The notes under the pieces were generated by a model. It worked only from the letters and a program-made list of their open reading frames with translations, was not told the origin of the DNA and searched no databases. From Bolinopsis microptera (lineage: Eukaryota; Ctenophora; Tentaculata; Lobata; Bolinopsidae), in the NCBI RefSeq assembly GCF_026151205.1, contig NC_087072.1, positions 25,323,799-25,387,798 of the forward strand: a stretch of DNA of 64,000 nt, in the 5' to 3' direction. The position numbers and the translations under genes were made by a program. Below are positions 45,501-56,850 of this stretch, in pieces (position 1 is the first letter of the stretch; each line of letters starts with the position of its first letter).

Positions 45501-48500
45501 TTAGCCGTTATAAGCGATTTCTAAAAAAACGCTTATAATCGATTATAAGCGGTTATAAGATGTAATATAGCGTTTTCCTGACTCAATATTAAAAGCGCTT
45601 ATAAGCGCTTTATTTGCGCTTTACAAACAGCTAAATTGCACCCCGATTATAAGCGCTTATAATCGCTTATAAATGGTTCAAAAAAGCGCCTACGAATCGC
45701 TTATCCGGCCAACCGCTTATCCACCCGTTTTTGGCGCCAATCCTACTGGAAAACCGCTTTCAAATCGCTCAGCGACGCTAGTAAGCGCTTATAAGCGCTT
45801 ATAAGCGCTTTTAAATTTAAAAAAGCGCTTTTTTGAATTATGACACCAATTATAGTCGATTATAAGCGATTTTTTTTGAACCGTTTATAATCGTAAAAAA
45901 AGCGATTGTAAACGGTTTTTTTTTTTAAAAGCGCCGAAAAAGCGCTCAATAAGCGATTATCGGCGCCGATCATAAAATATCGTTTATGGAAACTTGCCTA
46001 AAAGCTTTCCTAAGATGGGTTGCCCAGCATTTCACTACTCAACATTAAATCTGGCTAACAAGGAGGATGGAAAAGGAAACAGCACTCTGATCATGGCGGC
46101 TAAGGTTGACTGCAAGATGGTCGAGATAATCCTCAGCTACGGTGGCAATCCTAATCATGCCAACCAGAATGGGGATATGCCCCTGAGCATAGCTGCGAAC
46201 AGGTATGACAAAGAAACCATAAACTCTCTCCTACATGAGGGAGGTGATCTTGAAACAGCCGTTGTGAGGTTGACATCATCTTTGAGACATGACTCCCAGG
46301 AAAAGCTTCGAGAGAACAATGTCATCGGTTTTTGTTCAAGGCCTTTGATTTTCTTGTTAGCTGACGATGCGTACTTGAGATGCAGGGACCCAATAAAGAC
46401 AGCATTTCGCGTTTCTAACGATATCAAGAGGATTAAACACGTAAGGAACGAGTTTGAGACGGAGTTCGAGTTGCTGATTGAGAACGCAGACACATTTGCG
46501 TATACGTTTCTGGACCAATGTGATAAGATGACGGATGCTAAAGAAATTATTCTTTACCCGGAGAATCTGCTGAAAACGGCTATCAAGCAGGAAAAGAAAC
46601 AGTTTGTTTCCCATCCATTCAATCAACAGATCATCAATGAGAGTTGGAATGGAGATTTTAACAACACACTTCTTTATGGTAAAACCCTGATAGCATTAAA
46701 GTACATTGCTAGTCCGATAATGCTACCATTGCTCTTTCTGAAGTTACTTCTGGTCGAACTTCCCAGAGGAATAAAGTTCATGGAGTCTTCTTTCGCAGAA
46801 CTCCTCAAGTTGAAGTTCACTCCTTGCATGTGCTTCATTACGGACGCATTGAACTACTTGATTTTCCTGATGATACTGATATGCGCTTGTATTTTTCCTA
46901 CAGATGGAAAATACCAAGTTGGGGGAACGGATTACTTGCTCTATTTCTGTGTCTTATCTCGTTTGATCATTGAAATAGATTTCCTGGTGCAGCAAGGTTG
47001 GGGATACCTCCGGCATTTTTGGAATATTGTAGATATCATTGTCATAGTTATGCTATGCGTGGGAGCCGTCCACAATGTGATGATTCAGTACAGGGTTGAT
47101 GGCCTTCTGAAGGAACATAAAGAAAAGAAGGAAAAAATTGACTACAAGGCGACTGAAGGAGATCTGATGCGATCACATCAAGATTCCATGAATGTTTACT
47201 ACATGTATGCGGTTGCAGAATTTATCCTGACGTTGCGGATTCTAGGTCTTTTGGAAGTCTTTAAATCACTTGGAACAATGATGATTGCACTAAAGTACCT
47301 AGTAATAGATGTACTAAACTTCGGAATCCTATTGCTTACAGTAATCTTTGGAACATCAATAGCGATTTACAGCATGACGATAAGCATTCACCGATGGAAC
47401 AAGGAACTCAAAAGCTCAGTGGCAATATTCTTTGACGGTGCTGAAGACCACATTTTCACATTGCTACCATACAACCACAGCCATCCCGAGGGGGAGGTCA
47501 CCGCTCCAGCTGTTTTCGAGACCTTTTATGACACTATGAGGAATATCATGTGGTCAACTTTTGGACTTCTTGATGTTGTGGTGGGTTATCTTGTTTTGAT
47601 TATACTCGTTCTATTTGTAATTTGTATTGAATTTGTTTCAAAATCTCCTAACTTTGCATTAAAGAACGACTAAAACAATTTTCAGAATTTGGCAGTGGAA
47701 CACGAAGCTCGCACAACAGTCTTCATCAACATCATTCTCATCTTATACATTCTTCTTTCGTGTGTGCTGCTACTCAACATGCTCATAGGCATCCTTGGAA
47801 GCACTTTCGATAGAATCAAGGACAACTGTGACATTGAATGGAAATATGCTCGCAGCAAACTCCTGAAGGATTACATCAGAGCGCAGCCTCTCTTATTTCC
47901 GTACTTCGCCATATTCTTCCCTTTCATCATCTGGTTCAGGAGACGGTTAAGAGAAGAACGGAGCAGAAAGAAGGAGAAAGACACCAGCTTGACAACAAAT
48001 GAAGAGACGGAACGGGATAAGCTGATTTCTGCCCTTTGTGATAGATTTACGTGTGGGAACCTGGTGGAAGAATCTGGCGGAAAGTTTAGTGATATGGACC
48101 AAAATGGCGGAACGTTCGAACAAAGGATAAAGATAAGGAGGCAGAGATCTGTGTTACACTCATCTGTTAAGGTGAAGGAGCAGAACGCAGGAGCAACAAC
48201 ATGAATTTGTGAAACATTTTAGTCAAAATGATGGTTAAATCTTTCCAAAATTTTTGAATTTGAATTTGAAGAATTACGAATAGAAATTTTCCCCGCAAAT
48301 TGACAATAACTGTAAAAACGTTTCCTTAATCATCATGGCTTCGTGGTAAATAGTCGAATTTCAATTGTTCAAAATATTACATCAATTAAACTAAAGCCGG
48401 CCAGCTTACCCGCTTTGTTGACATTGAAAAGGACTGGTTTTGTAGCGTAGATCCAGAGGGTAAGATTTTTGTCAGGGTAAGCCTTGTTGAGATCAGGAAC

Positions 48501-49181
48501 GAAGAATTTGAAAAATTCAGTTGTCAACTTAAACTTGATGGGGTTGTCACTAGGAATCTGAAGTAAAAAGATTCACTGTTTAACACACTCTAAATTACAG
48601 AAGTTTAGAATACTGTTTATCAGAAAGGTGTCTTCAGGATATTACTGAAATCGAGTACGATATTCTATAAATGTGTATCAATTGACGTCAACAGATGAAA
48701 TATGAGCCCGAAGTCTTGATAGCATTCTCGTGGAAATATCGATACAAAATAACTGCCACATGAGTATATAAAACGCTATCAGATCAAAGTTCAATAAAAA
48801 CTAACATCATCGCTGGTGAGGTTGTACTGGAGGAAGCCAGCGGTCTGGTAAGCGTATCCAGCAGTGTTCAACATGTACTCAGTTATCCAAAGTGTGACCA
48901 TCCTCTCACTGTCCACTGTTTCAGGCATGTCTTGTTTAGGGGACGGACACTCTTTTGGGTCGGATTTATCGAATATTTCTCCTGAGATATTGAAATCATT
49001 CGAGTTTCAAATCATTGGTGTTAAGAGGAAAGATACCATGATGTAATATTTCCGATTGTATAGGTGGTGTAATCCGATTTCCTCGATCAGATCACTTTTT
49101 CTACCACTAGCTCCGCCTGACCAAATCATATATATATTTTATATGTAGGTATGTTTCACTGTTTGTCAATGTGAAAGCAAT

Positions 49182-49212
<31 letters not shown>

Positions 49213-52200
49213 AGCAATAAAACTTACCTTTTCCATCGACAAAAAGGGCCTCTTTGGTGACAAACGGTGGTTGTATAAGAGAATAGTCGATATAACAGTT
49301 CTCATCTATATCTGACTGGAGTTCTAAAGTGTCCAATATACTGTTCAGATCGTTGTTGACCTCATCTGTAATCAACGGGCACACCTGAAACAAACCTTTA
49401 TAGGTCTATTGTATCTTACTCTGTGTCATTCAATCAGTATGTTGCCTGTTAACAACTTTGCAGGAAATTAAAAACGGAAGTGTATATATATTATATATTC
49501 TTTAGCTGTACTTCTACACATTAAAAGCCAGTGTTGATTAGATCTTCGAAATTCTTTGCATCGTTTTATTATACATCATTATCTCAAATTATTTGTTATA
49601 TAGTAGTGTTGAAAGTATTAAAAATATTACATATAAACATTGTACGAACCTGACCCTGAATACCTTCCTTGAGAGAATCGGAGAGAGTCTCACTGAATAT
49701 ATATAAACATTGTACGAACCTGACCCTGAATACCTTCCTTGAGAGAATCAGAGAGAGTCTCACTGAATATATATAAACATTGTACGAACCTGACCCTGAA
49801 TACCTTCCTTGAGAGAATCAGAGAGAGTCTCACTGAATATATATAAACATTGTACGAACCTGACCCTGAATACCTTCCTTGAGAGAATCAGAGAGAGTCT
49901 CACTGAATATATATAAACATTGTACGAACCTGACCCTGAATACCTTCCTTGAGAGAATAAGAGAGAGTCTCACTGAATATATATAAACATTGTACGAACC
50001 TGACCCTGAATACCTTCCTTGAGAGAATCAGAGAGAGTCTCACTGAATATATATAAACATTGTACGAACCTGACCCTGAATACCTTCCTTGAGAGAATCG
50101 GAGAGAGTCTCACTGAATATATTATATAAACATTGTACGAACCTGACCCTGAATACCTTCCTTGAGAGAATCGGAGAGAGTCTCACTGAATATATATAAA
50201 CATTGTACGAACCTGACCCTGAATACCTTCCTTGAGAGAATCAGAGAGAGTCTCACTGAATATATATAAACATTGTACGAACCTGACCCTGAATACCTTC
50301 CTTGAGAGAATCAGAGAGAGTCTCACTGAATATATATAAACATTGTACGAACCTGACCCTGAATACCTTCCTTGAGAGAATCAGAGAGAGTCTCACTGAA
50401 TATATATAAACATTGTACGAACCTGACCCTGAATACCTTCCTTGAGAGAATAAGAGAGAGTCTCACTGAATATATATAAACATTGTACGAACCTGACCCT
50501 GAATACCTTCCTTGAGAGAATCAGAGAGAGTCTCACTGAATATATATAAACATTGTACGAACCTGACCCTGAATACCTTCCTTGAGAGAATCGGAGAGAG
50601 TCTCACTGAATATATTATATAAACATTGTACGAACCTGACCCTGAATACCTTCCTTGAGAGAATCGGAGAGAGTCTCACTGAATATATATAAACATTGTA
50701 CGAACCTGACCCTGAATACCTTCCTTGAGAGAATCAGAGAGAGTCTCACTGAATATATATAAACATTGTACGAACCTGACCCTGAATACCTTCCTTGAGA
50801 GAATCAGAGAGAGTCTCACTGAATATATATAAACATTAAACATTGTACGAACCTGACCCTGAATACCTTCCTTGAGAGAATCAGAGAGAGTCTCACTGAA
50901 TATATATAAACATTGTACGAACCTGACCCTGAATACCTTCCTTAAGAGAATCAGAGAGAGTCTCACTGAATATATATAAACATTGTACGAACCTGACCCT
51001 GTATACCTTCCTTGAGAGAATCAGAGAGAGTCTCACTGAATATATATAAACATTGTACGAACCTGACCCTGAATACCTTCCTTGAGAGACACAGAGAGAG
51101 TCTCACTGAATATATATAAACATTGTACGAACCTGACCCTGAATCCCTTCCTTGAGAGACACAGAGACAGTCTCACTGAATATATATAAACATTGTACGA
51201 ACCTGACCCTGAATCCCTTCCTTGAGAGAATCAGAGAGAGTCTCACTGAATATATATAAACATTGTACGAACCTGACCCTGAATACCTTCCTTGAGAGAA
51301 TCAGAGAGAGTCTCACTGAATATATATAAACATTGTACGAACCTGACCCTGAATACCTTCCTTGAGAGAATCAGAGAGAGTCTCACTGAATATATATAAA
51401 CATTGTACGAACCTGACCCTGAATACCTTCCTTGAGAGAATCAGAGAGAGTCTCACTGAATATATATAAACATTGTACGAACCTGACCCTGAATACCTTC
51501 CTTGAGAGAATCAGAGAGAGTCTCACTGAATATATATAAACATTGTACGAACCTGACCCTGAATACCTTCCTTGAGAGAATCAGAGAGAGTCTCACTGAA
51601 TATATATAAACATTGTACGAACCTGACCCTGAATACCTTCCTTGAGAGACACAGAGAGAGTCTCACTGAATATATATAAACATTGTACGAACCTGACCCT
51701 GAATACCTTCCTTGAGAGAATCAGAGAGAGTCTCACTGAATATATATAAACATTGTACGAACCTGACCCTGAATACCTTCCTTGAGAGAATCAGAGAGAG
51801 TCTCACTGAATATATATAAACATTGTACGAACCTGACCCTGAATACCTTCCTTGAGAGAATCAGAGAGAGTCTCACTGAATATATATAAACATTGTACGA
51901 ACCTGACCCTGAATACCTTCCTTGAGAGAATCAGAGAGAGTCTCACTGAATATATATAAACATTGTACGAACCTGACCCTGAATACCTTCCTTGAGAGAA
52001 TCAGAGAGAGTCTCACTGAATATATATAAACATTGTACGAACCTGACCCTGAATACCTTCCTTGAGAGAATCAGAGAGAGTCTCACTGAATATATATAAA
52101 CATTGTATGAACCTGACCCTGAATACCTTCCTTGAGAGAATCAGAGAGAGTCTCACTGAATATATATAAACATTGTACGAACCTGACCCTGAATACCTTC

Positions 52201-55094
52201 CTTGAGAGAATCAGAGAGAGTCTCACTGAATATATATAAACATTGTACGAACCTGACCCTGAATACCTTCCTTGAGAGAATCAGAGAGAGTCTCACTGAA
52301 TATATATAAACATTGTACGAACCTGACCCTGAATACCTTCCTTGAGAGAATCAGAGAGAGTCTCACTGAATATATATAAACATTGTACGAACCTGACCCT
52401 GAATACCTTCCTTGAGAGAATCAGAGAGAGTCTCACTGAATATATATAAACATTGTACGAACCTGACCCTGAATACCTTCCTTGAGAGAATCAGAGAGAG
52501 TCTCACTGAATATATATAAACATTGTACGAACCTGACCCTGAATACCTTCCTTGAGAGAATCAGAGAGAGTCTCACTGAATATATATAAACATTGTACGA
52601 ACCTGACCCTGAATACCTTCCTTGAGAGAATCAGAGAGAGTCTCACTGAATATATATAAACATTGTACGAACCTGACCCTGAATACCTTCCTTGAGAGAA
52701 TCAGAGAGAGTCTCACTGAATATATATAAACATTGTACGAACCTGACCCTGAATACCTTCCTTGAGAGAATCAGAGAGAGTCTCACTGAATATATATAAA
52801 CATTGTACGAACCTGACCCTGAATACCTTCCTTGAGAGAATCAGAGAGAGTCTCACTGAATATATATAAACATTGTATGAACCTGACCCTGAATACCTTC
52901 CTTGAGAGAATCAGAGAGAGTCTCACTGAATATATATAAACATTGTACGAACCTGACCCTGAATACCTTCCTTGAGAGAATCAGAGAGAGTCTCACTAAA
53001 TATATATAAACATTGTACGAACCTGACCCTGAATACCTTCCTTGAGAGAATCAGAGAGAGTCTCACTGAATATATATAAACATTGTACGAACCTGACCCT
53101 GAATACCTTCCTTGAGAGAATCAGAGAGAGTCTCACTGAATATATATAAACATTGTACGAACCTGACCCTGAATACCTTCCTTGAGAGAATCAGAGAGAG
53201 TCTCACTGAATATATATAAACATTGTACGAACCTGACCCTGAATACCTTCCTTGAGAGAATCAGAGAGAGTCTCACTGAATATATATAAACATTGTACGA
53301 ACCTGACCCTGAATACCTTCCTTGAGAGAATCAGAGAGCGTCTCACTGAATATATATAAACATTGTACGAACCTGACCCTGAATACCTTCCTTGAGAGAA
53401 TCAGAGAGAGTCTCACTGAATATATATAAACATTGTACGAACCTGACCCTGAATACCTTCCTTGAGAGAATCAGAGAGAGTCTCACTGAATATATATAAA
53501 CATTGTACGAACCTGACCATGAATGCCTTCCTTGAGAGAATCAGAGAGCGTCTCACTGAATATATATAAACATTGTACGAACCTGACCCTGAATACCTTC
53601 CTTGAGAGAATCAGAGAGAGTCTCACTGAACAAGTTGTAAAGCCAACTCCAGCCACCGTGGAACGTGACGTCAACATTGCCAACATCAAACGTACAACTT
53701 TCAGAGGTCACGTGAGGTTCTCCTTTATCAGTAGTTCCTAATGATGATATTTATGGTTATTATGTGGTAATAACTAGAGTCTGGAGGTATGAACTGTGAT
53801 TTACGAAATTTTGTCGTATATCAAGAGTAGACTGTGCGGCTTAAAATTGTATCATTCGATTTTAGTATCCAGTTTAGTGCTTCATCCATCTAATATAACT
53901 ATTAACTAGTTTGAAAAATATAAACGTCATGTACCAATTCGTAAATCCAGGTTAATGGATATCTTAGAAGCTGTGATCTCGACCCTGCCGTGGTCGCTTA
54001 GGTTGGGCCAATGATCCTTCCTGTAGTGCCAATCAGCATTAACCTGGGACAGTTTAGTAAGGGTTGACAAACTTAACGAAGAACTGAACAATAGATATTT
54101 GAAGCCTTCTTGTGGCTTTGTTTGTATCAAAGTAGTACTCATGAATCATGATCAGCATTTCTATTATCAATATAATATTTATTAGGACACACGTTATGAC
54201 TAAATATATTTTAAAGTACAAACGCGATGAACATATTATAAGAACAACAATTTTTTTTCGAACGAGTACCCACAGCTAAAACTGCATTTTGGATTGTAGC
54301 CACGACATCTGAAGGACTTCCTAGCTTCACAGACGTTTGAGAAATGTCAACTTCAGTTACTTTTGCGCTGAAAATATTTCTCTACTACTGGAATCAACAG
54401 TTTGTAAATTTGGGAAAGTTTGGTTACCAACGTTGAAACACAACAAAATATCTGTGCTGTGGTCGACTAAAATGCCGTTCAGTTTCATTCCTGCTAAAGA
54501 TTGATATATATATAATATTACTTTCATAATATTGTTAACTTTTAATCTCTGATAGTGAAAGATTTTCAGTTCCGTTATCATTTTCACTCTAGTAGTTCCC
54601 ATCACTAAAACCTCCACAACAGAAAGTTCCCCTTACTAAAACCTTACTTACTTGTAAACTTTAAAGGTAATGTGTCCGATTGGACTATCTACTCTATTTT
54701 CCGTGTCGGATATTTTCGCTGTTTTAATCGCGTCAGTTGCCAAAGGAAGCAGCACATCCCGAACTGAAAGAAAAACTATAATGAAGAATCTGGGATTACC
54801 GATTGAGAAGTGCTCTTTAATTCCGCAAAAATCCACCAGAGTATGAATTATAAAAGGTAATCCATACGCACACCTCAATATTACAACTGAATTACTATGA
54901 TTATACAAGGTTTTATAAAGATATATCATGTTACATTACAATTACCACCGCGATGGCTAAAATTTTACCACTTTATTGACAAATCACATACCGTAATCGA
55001 TTCCTTTCTGACTGACTTGGACCCTAAAACCAGGTTTCTCATCCAACGACACTCCAATGTGGAGCAAATACAATGTCAGGAGTATAAGGCGCAT
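36578..55094 (-). CDS. BPI/LBP/CETP-family lipid-binding protein, 11 exons
   Basis: Exons from 5' to 3' on the minus strand: 55094-54992, 54763-54652, 54367-54274, 54043-53935, 53737-53583, 49384-49228, 48981-48806, 48557-48410, 37967-37808, 37367-37187 and 36754-36578. All are GT-AG with matching phases, giving 523 residues. A signal peptide (about 1-16, LILLTLYLLHIG) is followed by the family start VQVSQKGIDY. Other BPI landmarks are VNADWHYRKDHW, GGWSWLYNLF, YMLNTAGYAYQTAGFLQYNL, FKLTTEFFKFFVPDL and NFSGFDFQLDD, with both barrel halves present. Cys154 and Cys193 match the single conserved BPI disulfide in spacing. The protein is secreted and probably binds lipopolysaccharide or other lipids; antibacterial use is inferred, not shown. 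A charged C-terminal extension of about 45 residues follows the usual end. The exon 5 donor is in a 57-copy array, and intron 8 contains a TRPC gene. Confidence 0.93.
37515..37534. repeat. Poly-G tract
   Basis: About 18 consecutive G, then C, then GGGG, inside BPI-like intron 9. Confidence 0.85.
38900..41035. repeat. Left arm: tandem palindromic AGCGCTTATAAGCGCT repeats
   Basis: Dozens of self-complementary AGCGCTTATAAGCGCT or variant blocks alternate with spacers (GTCGGAACGGGG, GCACCGGCAGAGTCAGGATT, CCATGGCCTGGTTGGCAAG), forming composite units of roughly 190-330 bp repeated about five times. Open frames such as 39453-39674 and 39977-40249 are translations of the repeat. Confidence 0.88.
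41036..41802. other. Central part of the foldback element; nothing recognised
   Basis: Moderately GC-rich sequence with no open frame of note and no recognisable domain or repeat. Confidence 0.4.
41803..42157. mobile_element. MITE-like copy 1 with telomere-like tract
   Basis: About 355 bp bounded by inverted TCGCTCGCCCAAA ends (AATCGCTCGCCCAAATTTT at the left, TTTTTGGGCGAGCGAATT at the right). The middle holds degenerate TTAGGG-like runs (TTAGGGTTTGGGTTAAGG) and two CACGTGA motifs. A second copy in inverted orientation lies at 43329-43684. No transposase. Confidence 0.7.
42158..43328. other. Core between the two MITE-like copies; no gene recognised
   Basis: Open frames 42368-42595 and 42698-42994 are short and show no transposase motif I recognise. 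It could be the decayed interior of an element. Confidence 0.4.
43329..43684. mobile_element. MITE-like copy 2, inverted relative to copy 1
   Basis: Same TCGCTCGCCCAAA inverted ends as copy 1 and the same internal order in reverse, including CCCTAACCCTAACC telomere-like sequence. The two copies form the inner inverted pair of the foldback element. Confidence 0.7.
43807..44800. mobile_element. 994-bp hAT-like non-autonomous element with 8-bp duplication
   Basis: Ends TAGGCTATCC...GGATAGCCTA are flanked by ATTTCCAG on both sides (43799-43806 and 44801-44808). Subterminal TATCTAGATAAA and CCGATAA motifs recur near both ends. Eight-bp duplications with short TAGG-type TIRs fit hAT elements. It is inserted into a repeat unit of the foldback right arm, so it is younger than the arm. 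The interior has a roughly 57-bp tandem repeat (about 44385-44590) and no transposase. Confidence 0.8.
44385..44590. repeat. About 57-bp tandem repeat, 3-4 copies
   Basis: The unit contains GTTCTCAGGAGAAGGAAACC then GGTGGTCTACTGTTTTGAAG. It lies inside the hAT-like element; the 65-residue open frame across it is a repeat artefact. Confidence 0.8.
44809..45960. repeat. Right arm of the foldback element, mirror of the left arm
   Basis: The same palindromic blocks and spacers as the left arm in inverted order. The terminal roughly 800 bp (45200-45998) is a near-exact inverse of 38866-39640. Confidence 0.88.
49183..49212. repeat. Poly-C tract, about 30 bp
   Basis: About 30 consecutive C, just after the exon 6 donor of the BPI-like gene (minus-strand poly-G, starting 16 nt into intron 6). 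The longest homopolymer in the window. Confidence 0.9.
49582..49622. repeat. 40-bp copy of the LINE 5' region sequence
   Basis: CTCAAATTATTTGTTATATA followed by GTAGTGTTGAAAGTATTAA is identical to about 29324-29363, just upstream of LINE ORF1. It sits directly beside the start of the 70-bp array. A weaker match (TAGTAGTGTTGAAAGTAT) is at about 5811-5828. Confidence 0.8.
49630..53632 (-). repeat. 70-bp tandem repeat with about 57 copies of the BPI exon 5 donor
   Basis: On the minus strand each unit holds the last 43-45 nt of exon 5 (encoding SETLSDSLKEGIQGQ), the donor CAG|GTTCGTAC, an AT-rich stretch and TATATATTCAG, which resembles an acceptor. The true exon end at 53583 is the first unit. 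Reading on, or using the 43-nt piece as a cassette exon, hits TGA (ATTCAGTGA) or shifts frame, so only the first donor keeps the protein open. Copies are 95-100% alike. Confidence 0.95.
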
Positions 55095-56062
55095 TTGAAA
55101 GGAGGAACCTGTAGACCTTTAACAAAGTTAATTATAATATTATCAGATAATGGAGTTTGGTAATGATAATATAAGCTTTGAGAGTAATTAAATCTCACTA
55201 GCAGCATGTCAGATAACTTATTTTAATTAATGCTTGATATATAATTTGCGGTAAATAATGTACCTTTATTGAAGAGACTACAACTTCGAACTTACGGAAA
55301 CAAAAATATGAAGAAATGTAAAGAATGATCAAGAAACAGCCCTATTGAATAATACATAGAAATGCAACACCAGTAAATATGCAAGTGAGGCAGTCACGTG
55401 GTAGTCACGCGGCAGTCTCGTGGTAAGTCACGCGGCAGTCTCGTGGTCTTCCTAACCAGCTCATCTGTTCAGGGATTCCTGCAACTATTCTACTCAAAGT
55501 TAGTGTATAGGATCTGAATGGAGAAGGGGAAGGAGAATGTTAGTTAGGAATACAAGGAATACAAGGAATACAAATTTAAAATCTTAAGTTACAACAGTAA
55601 CTGTTAAGATAATAACAATATCATAAGATTTAGATTTAATTCAGGCCACTTTGTGACCACGTAGAAACAGCACAGGTACAAGTCATTCTTTGCACCACCA
55701 CTGGACACTGAGCAAATTACATTTTTTACTATAGGTACTGAATTAAGAAGATATTTCAAATTAATTCATTCGGAACAAAGTAACTGTCAATTCACTAGTC
55801 CTTTTTGACTGGCACATCTCTAAAATAGGTAGTCTTACTAAGATTCTTAAATCATCATCTCTTCATTTCGACTCTAAATTTAAAATTAGTAAATTAACTG
55901 AAGCTGAAAAATGCCACATTCAAGTTAAGTAAAGTTTTGGCTTCGATTTTAGCGCATCCATTGAATTAACATTAGAGCTTTAACGGACCAACGGTGGCTC
56001 TGATGTTTCTTTATGATATACAGGGGAGAGTATCTGTGATACAATAAGAAAAGTAAGAGTAG

Positions 56063-56376
56063 ATGATTACGGGGGCCGGTGGAGGGATGCCTTCTCCTGG
56101 CTTACGGGGTTTCTCAAAGCTTACGGTGGCAATTCGGCCAACGAAATATGTGAGTGATCCCAAAAGAATAGAACGGTTCGTCAAGAGATTGACAGTTAGA
56201 TATTTAAACTCTAACTCTTGCTCAGCCGTTCCTGGCAGTAGACGACGTTAGCACAGCAGATGACGGGGTGATAGTGAGAATAGTGATAACGAGGATGTTG
56301 TCCATCCTATCCGGATACTGCCCTCTAACTTCCAGGATGTAAGGGACGAGTTCCAGCCCTTTCCTTACGTCAAATG
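56063..56376 (+). pseudogene. Possible degenerate exon, function unknown
   Basis: A plus-strand frame reads about 62 codons (GGGMPSPGLRGFSKL, FVKRLTVRYLN) to TAG. In the same frame, after a second stop (TGA), it continues as an acidic then hydrophobic stretch (DSENSDNEDVVHPIRI, FQDVRDEFQPFPY) ending at a good donor, GTAAGTGA (56377). Two stops eight codons or less apart within one frame suggest a decayed gene piece. I do not recognise the product, and it may be chance. Confidence 0.25.
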
Positions 56377-56734
56377 TAAGTGACATCACGTGACTTACAT
56401 GAAATGTAGTAACAGTGTATCTTCTATCAGCTACTTGTAAGTAATCTTCATTGTTTGCTGGTTAATAACTTATAAATTAAAACCAAATATTTTAATGGCC
56501 ACTTTTTTCTTTGATATTACTTGTTCAGGCTCATGACTTGTGTTTCATACTGGTTATTTTATTTCGCAGATAATGATCTTTTTTTGGCAAAGACAAAAGA
56601 AGCTGCATTGTATTAGATTTTGTTAACAAATTATATTAACAGTCGTACTTTTTTTTAAATCGATCATTCATCATTGTAGAAAATCGTATTTTACCGGCAT
56701 TCCCATCTTTAGTTCTTTGCAATCATTAACAACT

Positions 56735-56850
56735 ATTATATAAGTATATAGCATTCTCGTCGATATAAAGATTGATAAAAGTGTGAACGGTTATATAAGT
56801 ATATAGCATTCTCGTCGATATAAAGATTGATAAAAGTGTGAACGGTTATT
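56735..56850. repeat. 54-bp direct duplication
   Basis: TTATATAAGTATATAGCATT through GTGTGAACGG occurs twice back to back, about 150 bp before the start of the 24-bp array. Confidence 0.85.

Larger units (their letters stand above)
38866..45998. mobile_element. 7.1-kb foldback (TU/FB-like) DNA transposon with 8-bp target duplication
   Basis: Both ends start GGCAAGTTTCCATAAACGAT as perfect inverted repeats, and TAAAAGCT flanks both sides (38858-38865 and 45999-46006). The long arms (about 38866-41035 and 43690-45998) are mirror copies made of palindromic AAGCGCTTATAAGCGCTT blocks and a conserved spacer (CCTGGTCGGAACGGGG). The centre (about 41036-43690) holds two related MITE-like copies, and a hAT-like insertion sits in the right arm. 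No transposase frame was recognised, so it is probably non-autonomous. Sea urchin TU and Drosophila FB elements share this arm architecture; assignment to a superfamily is open, as hAT, P, Merlin and Mutator groups also make 8-9 bp duplications. Confidence 0.9.
38592..48204 (+). pseudogene. TRPC-like cation channel gene, interrupted by a transposon in its first coding exon
   Basis: Coding parts are 38592-38865, 46007-47580 and 47686-48204. The 38866-45998 insertion plus one copy of its duplicated TAAAAGCT separates the first two, and the frame is continuous across the empty site. The last intron (47581-47685) is GT-AG with branch-like GACTAAAAC. Without the insertion it would encode about 788 residues. 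Features: N-terminal ankyrin-type repeats (ADVESILAEKG, NSTLIMAAKVDCKMVEIIL, NGDMPLSIAANRYD), a TRP_2-like region (HPFNQQIINESW), six membrane segments, a pore region (FFDGAEDHIF then NIMWSTFGLLD) and the TRP box EWKYARSKL. TRPC channels admit Na+ and Ca2+ downstream of receptor or lipid signals. It is nested antisense in intron 8 of the BPI-like gene. With the insertion retained, the protein stops soon after residue 91. Confidence 0.92.

Noticed and set aside
50676-50966. ORF from the 70-bp array (SETLSDSLKEGIQGQ repeats) as a repeat protein
   Set aside because: Each unit shifts frame (70 nt) and meets ATTCAGTGA. Only the first unit belongs to BPI exon 5.
54357-54929. Minus ORFs of 86-93 codons as separate small proteins
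   Set aside because: They overlap BPI exons 2-3 but run into introns in the wrong frame; splicing in phase explains the conserved parts.
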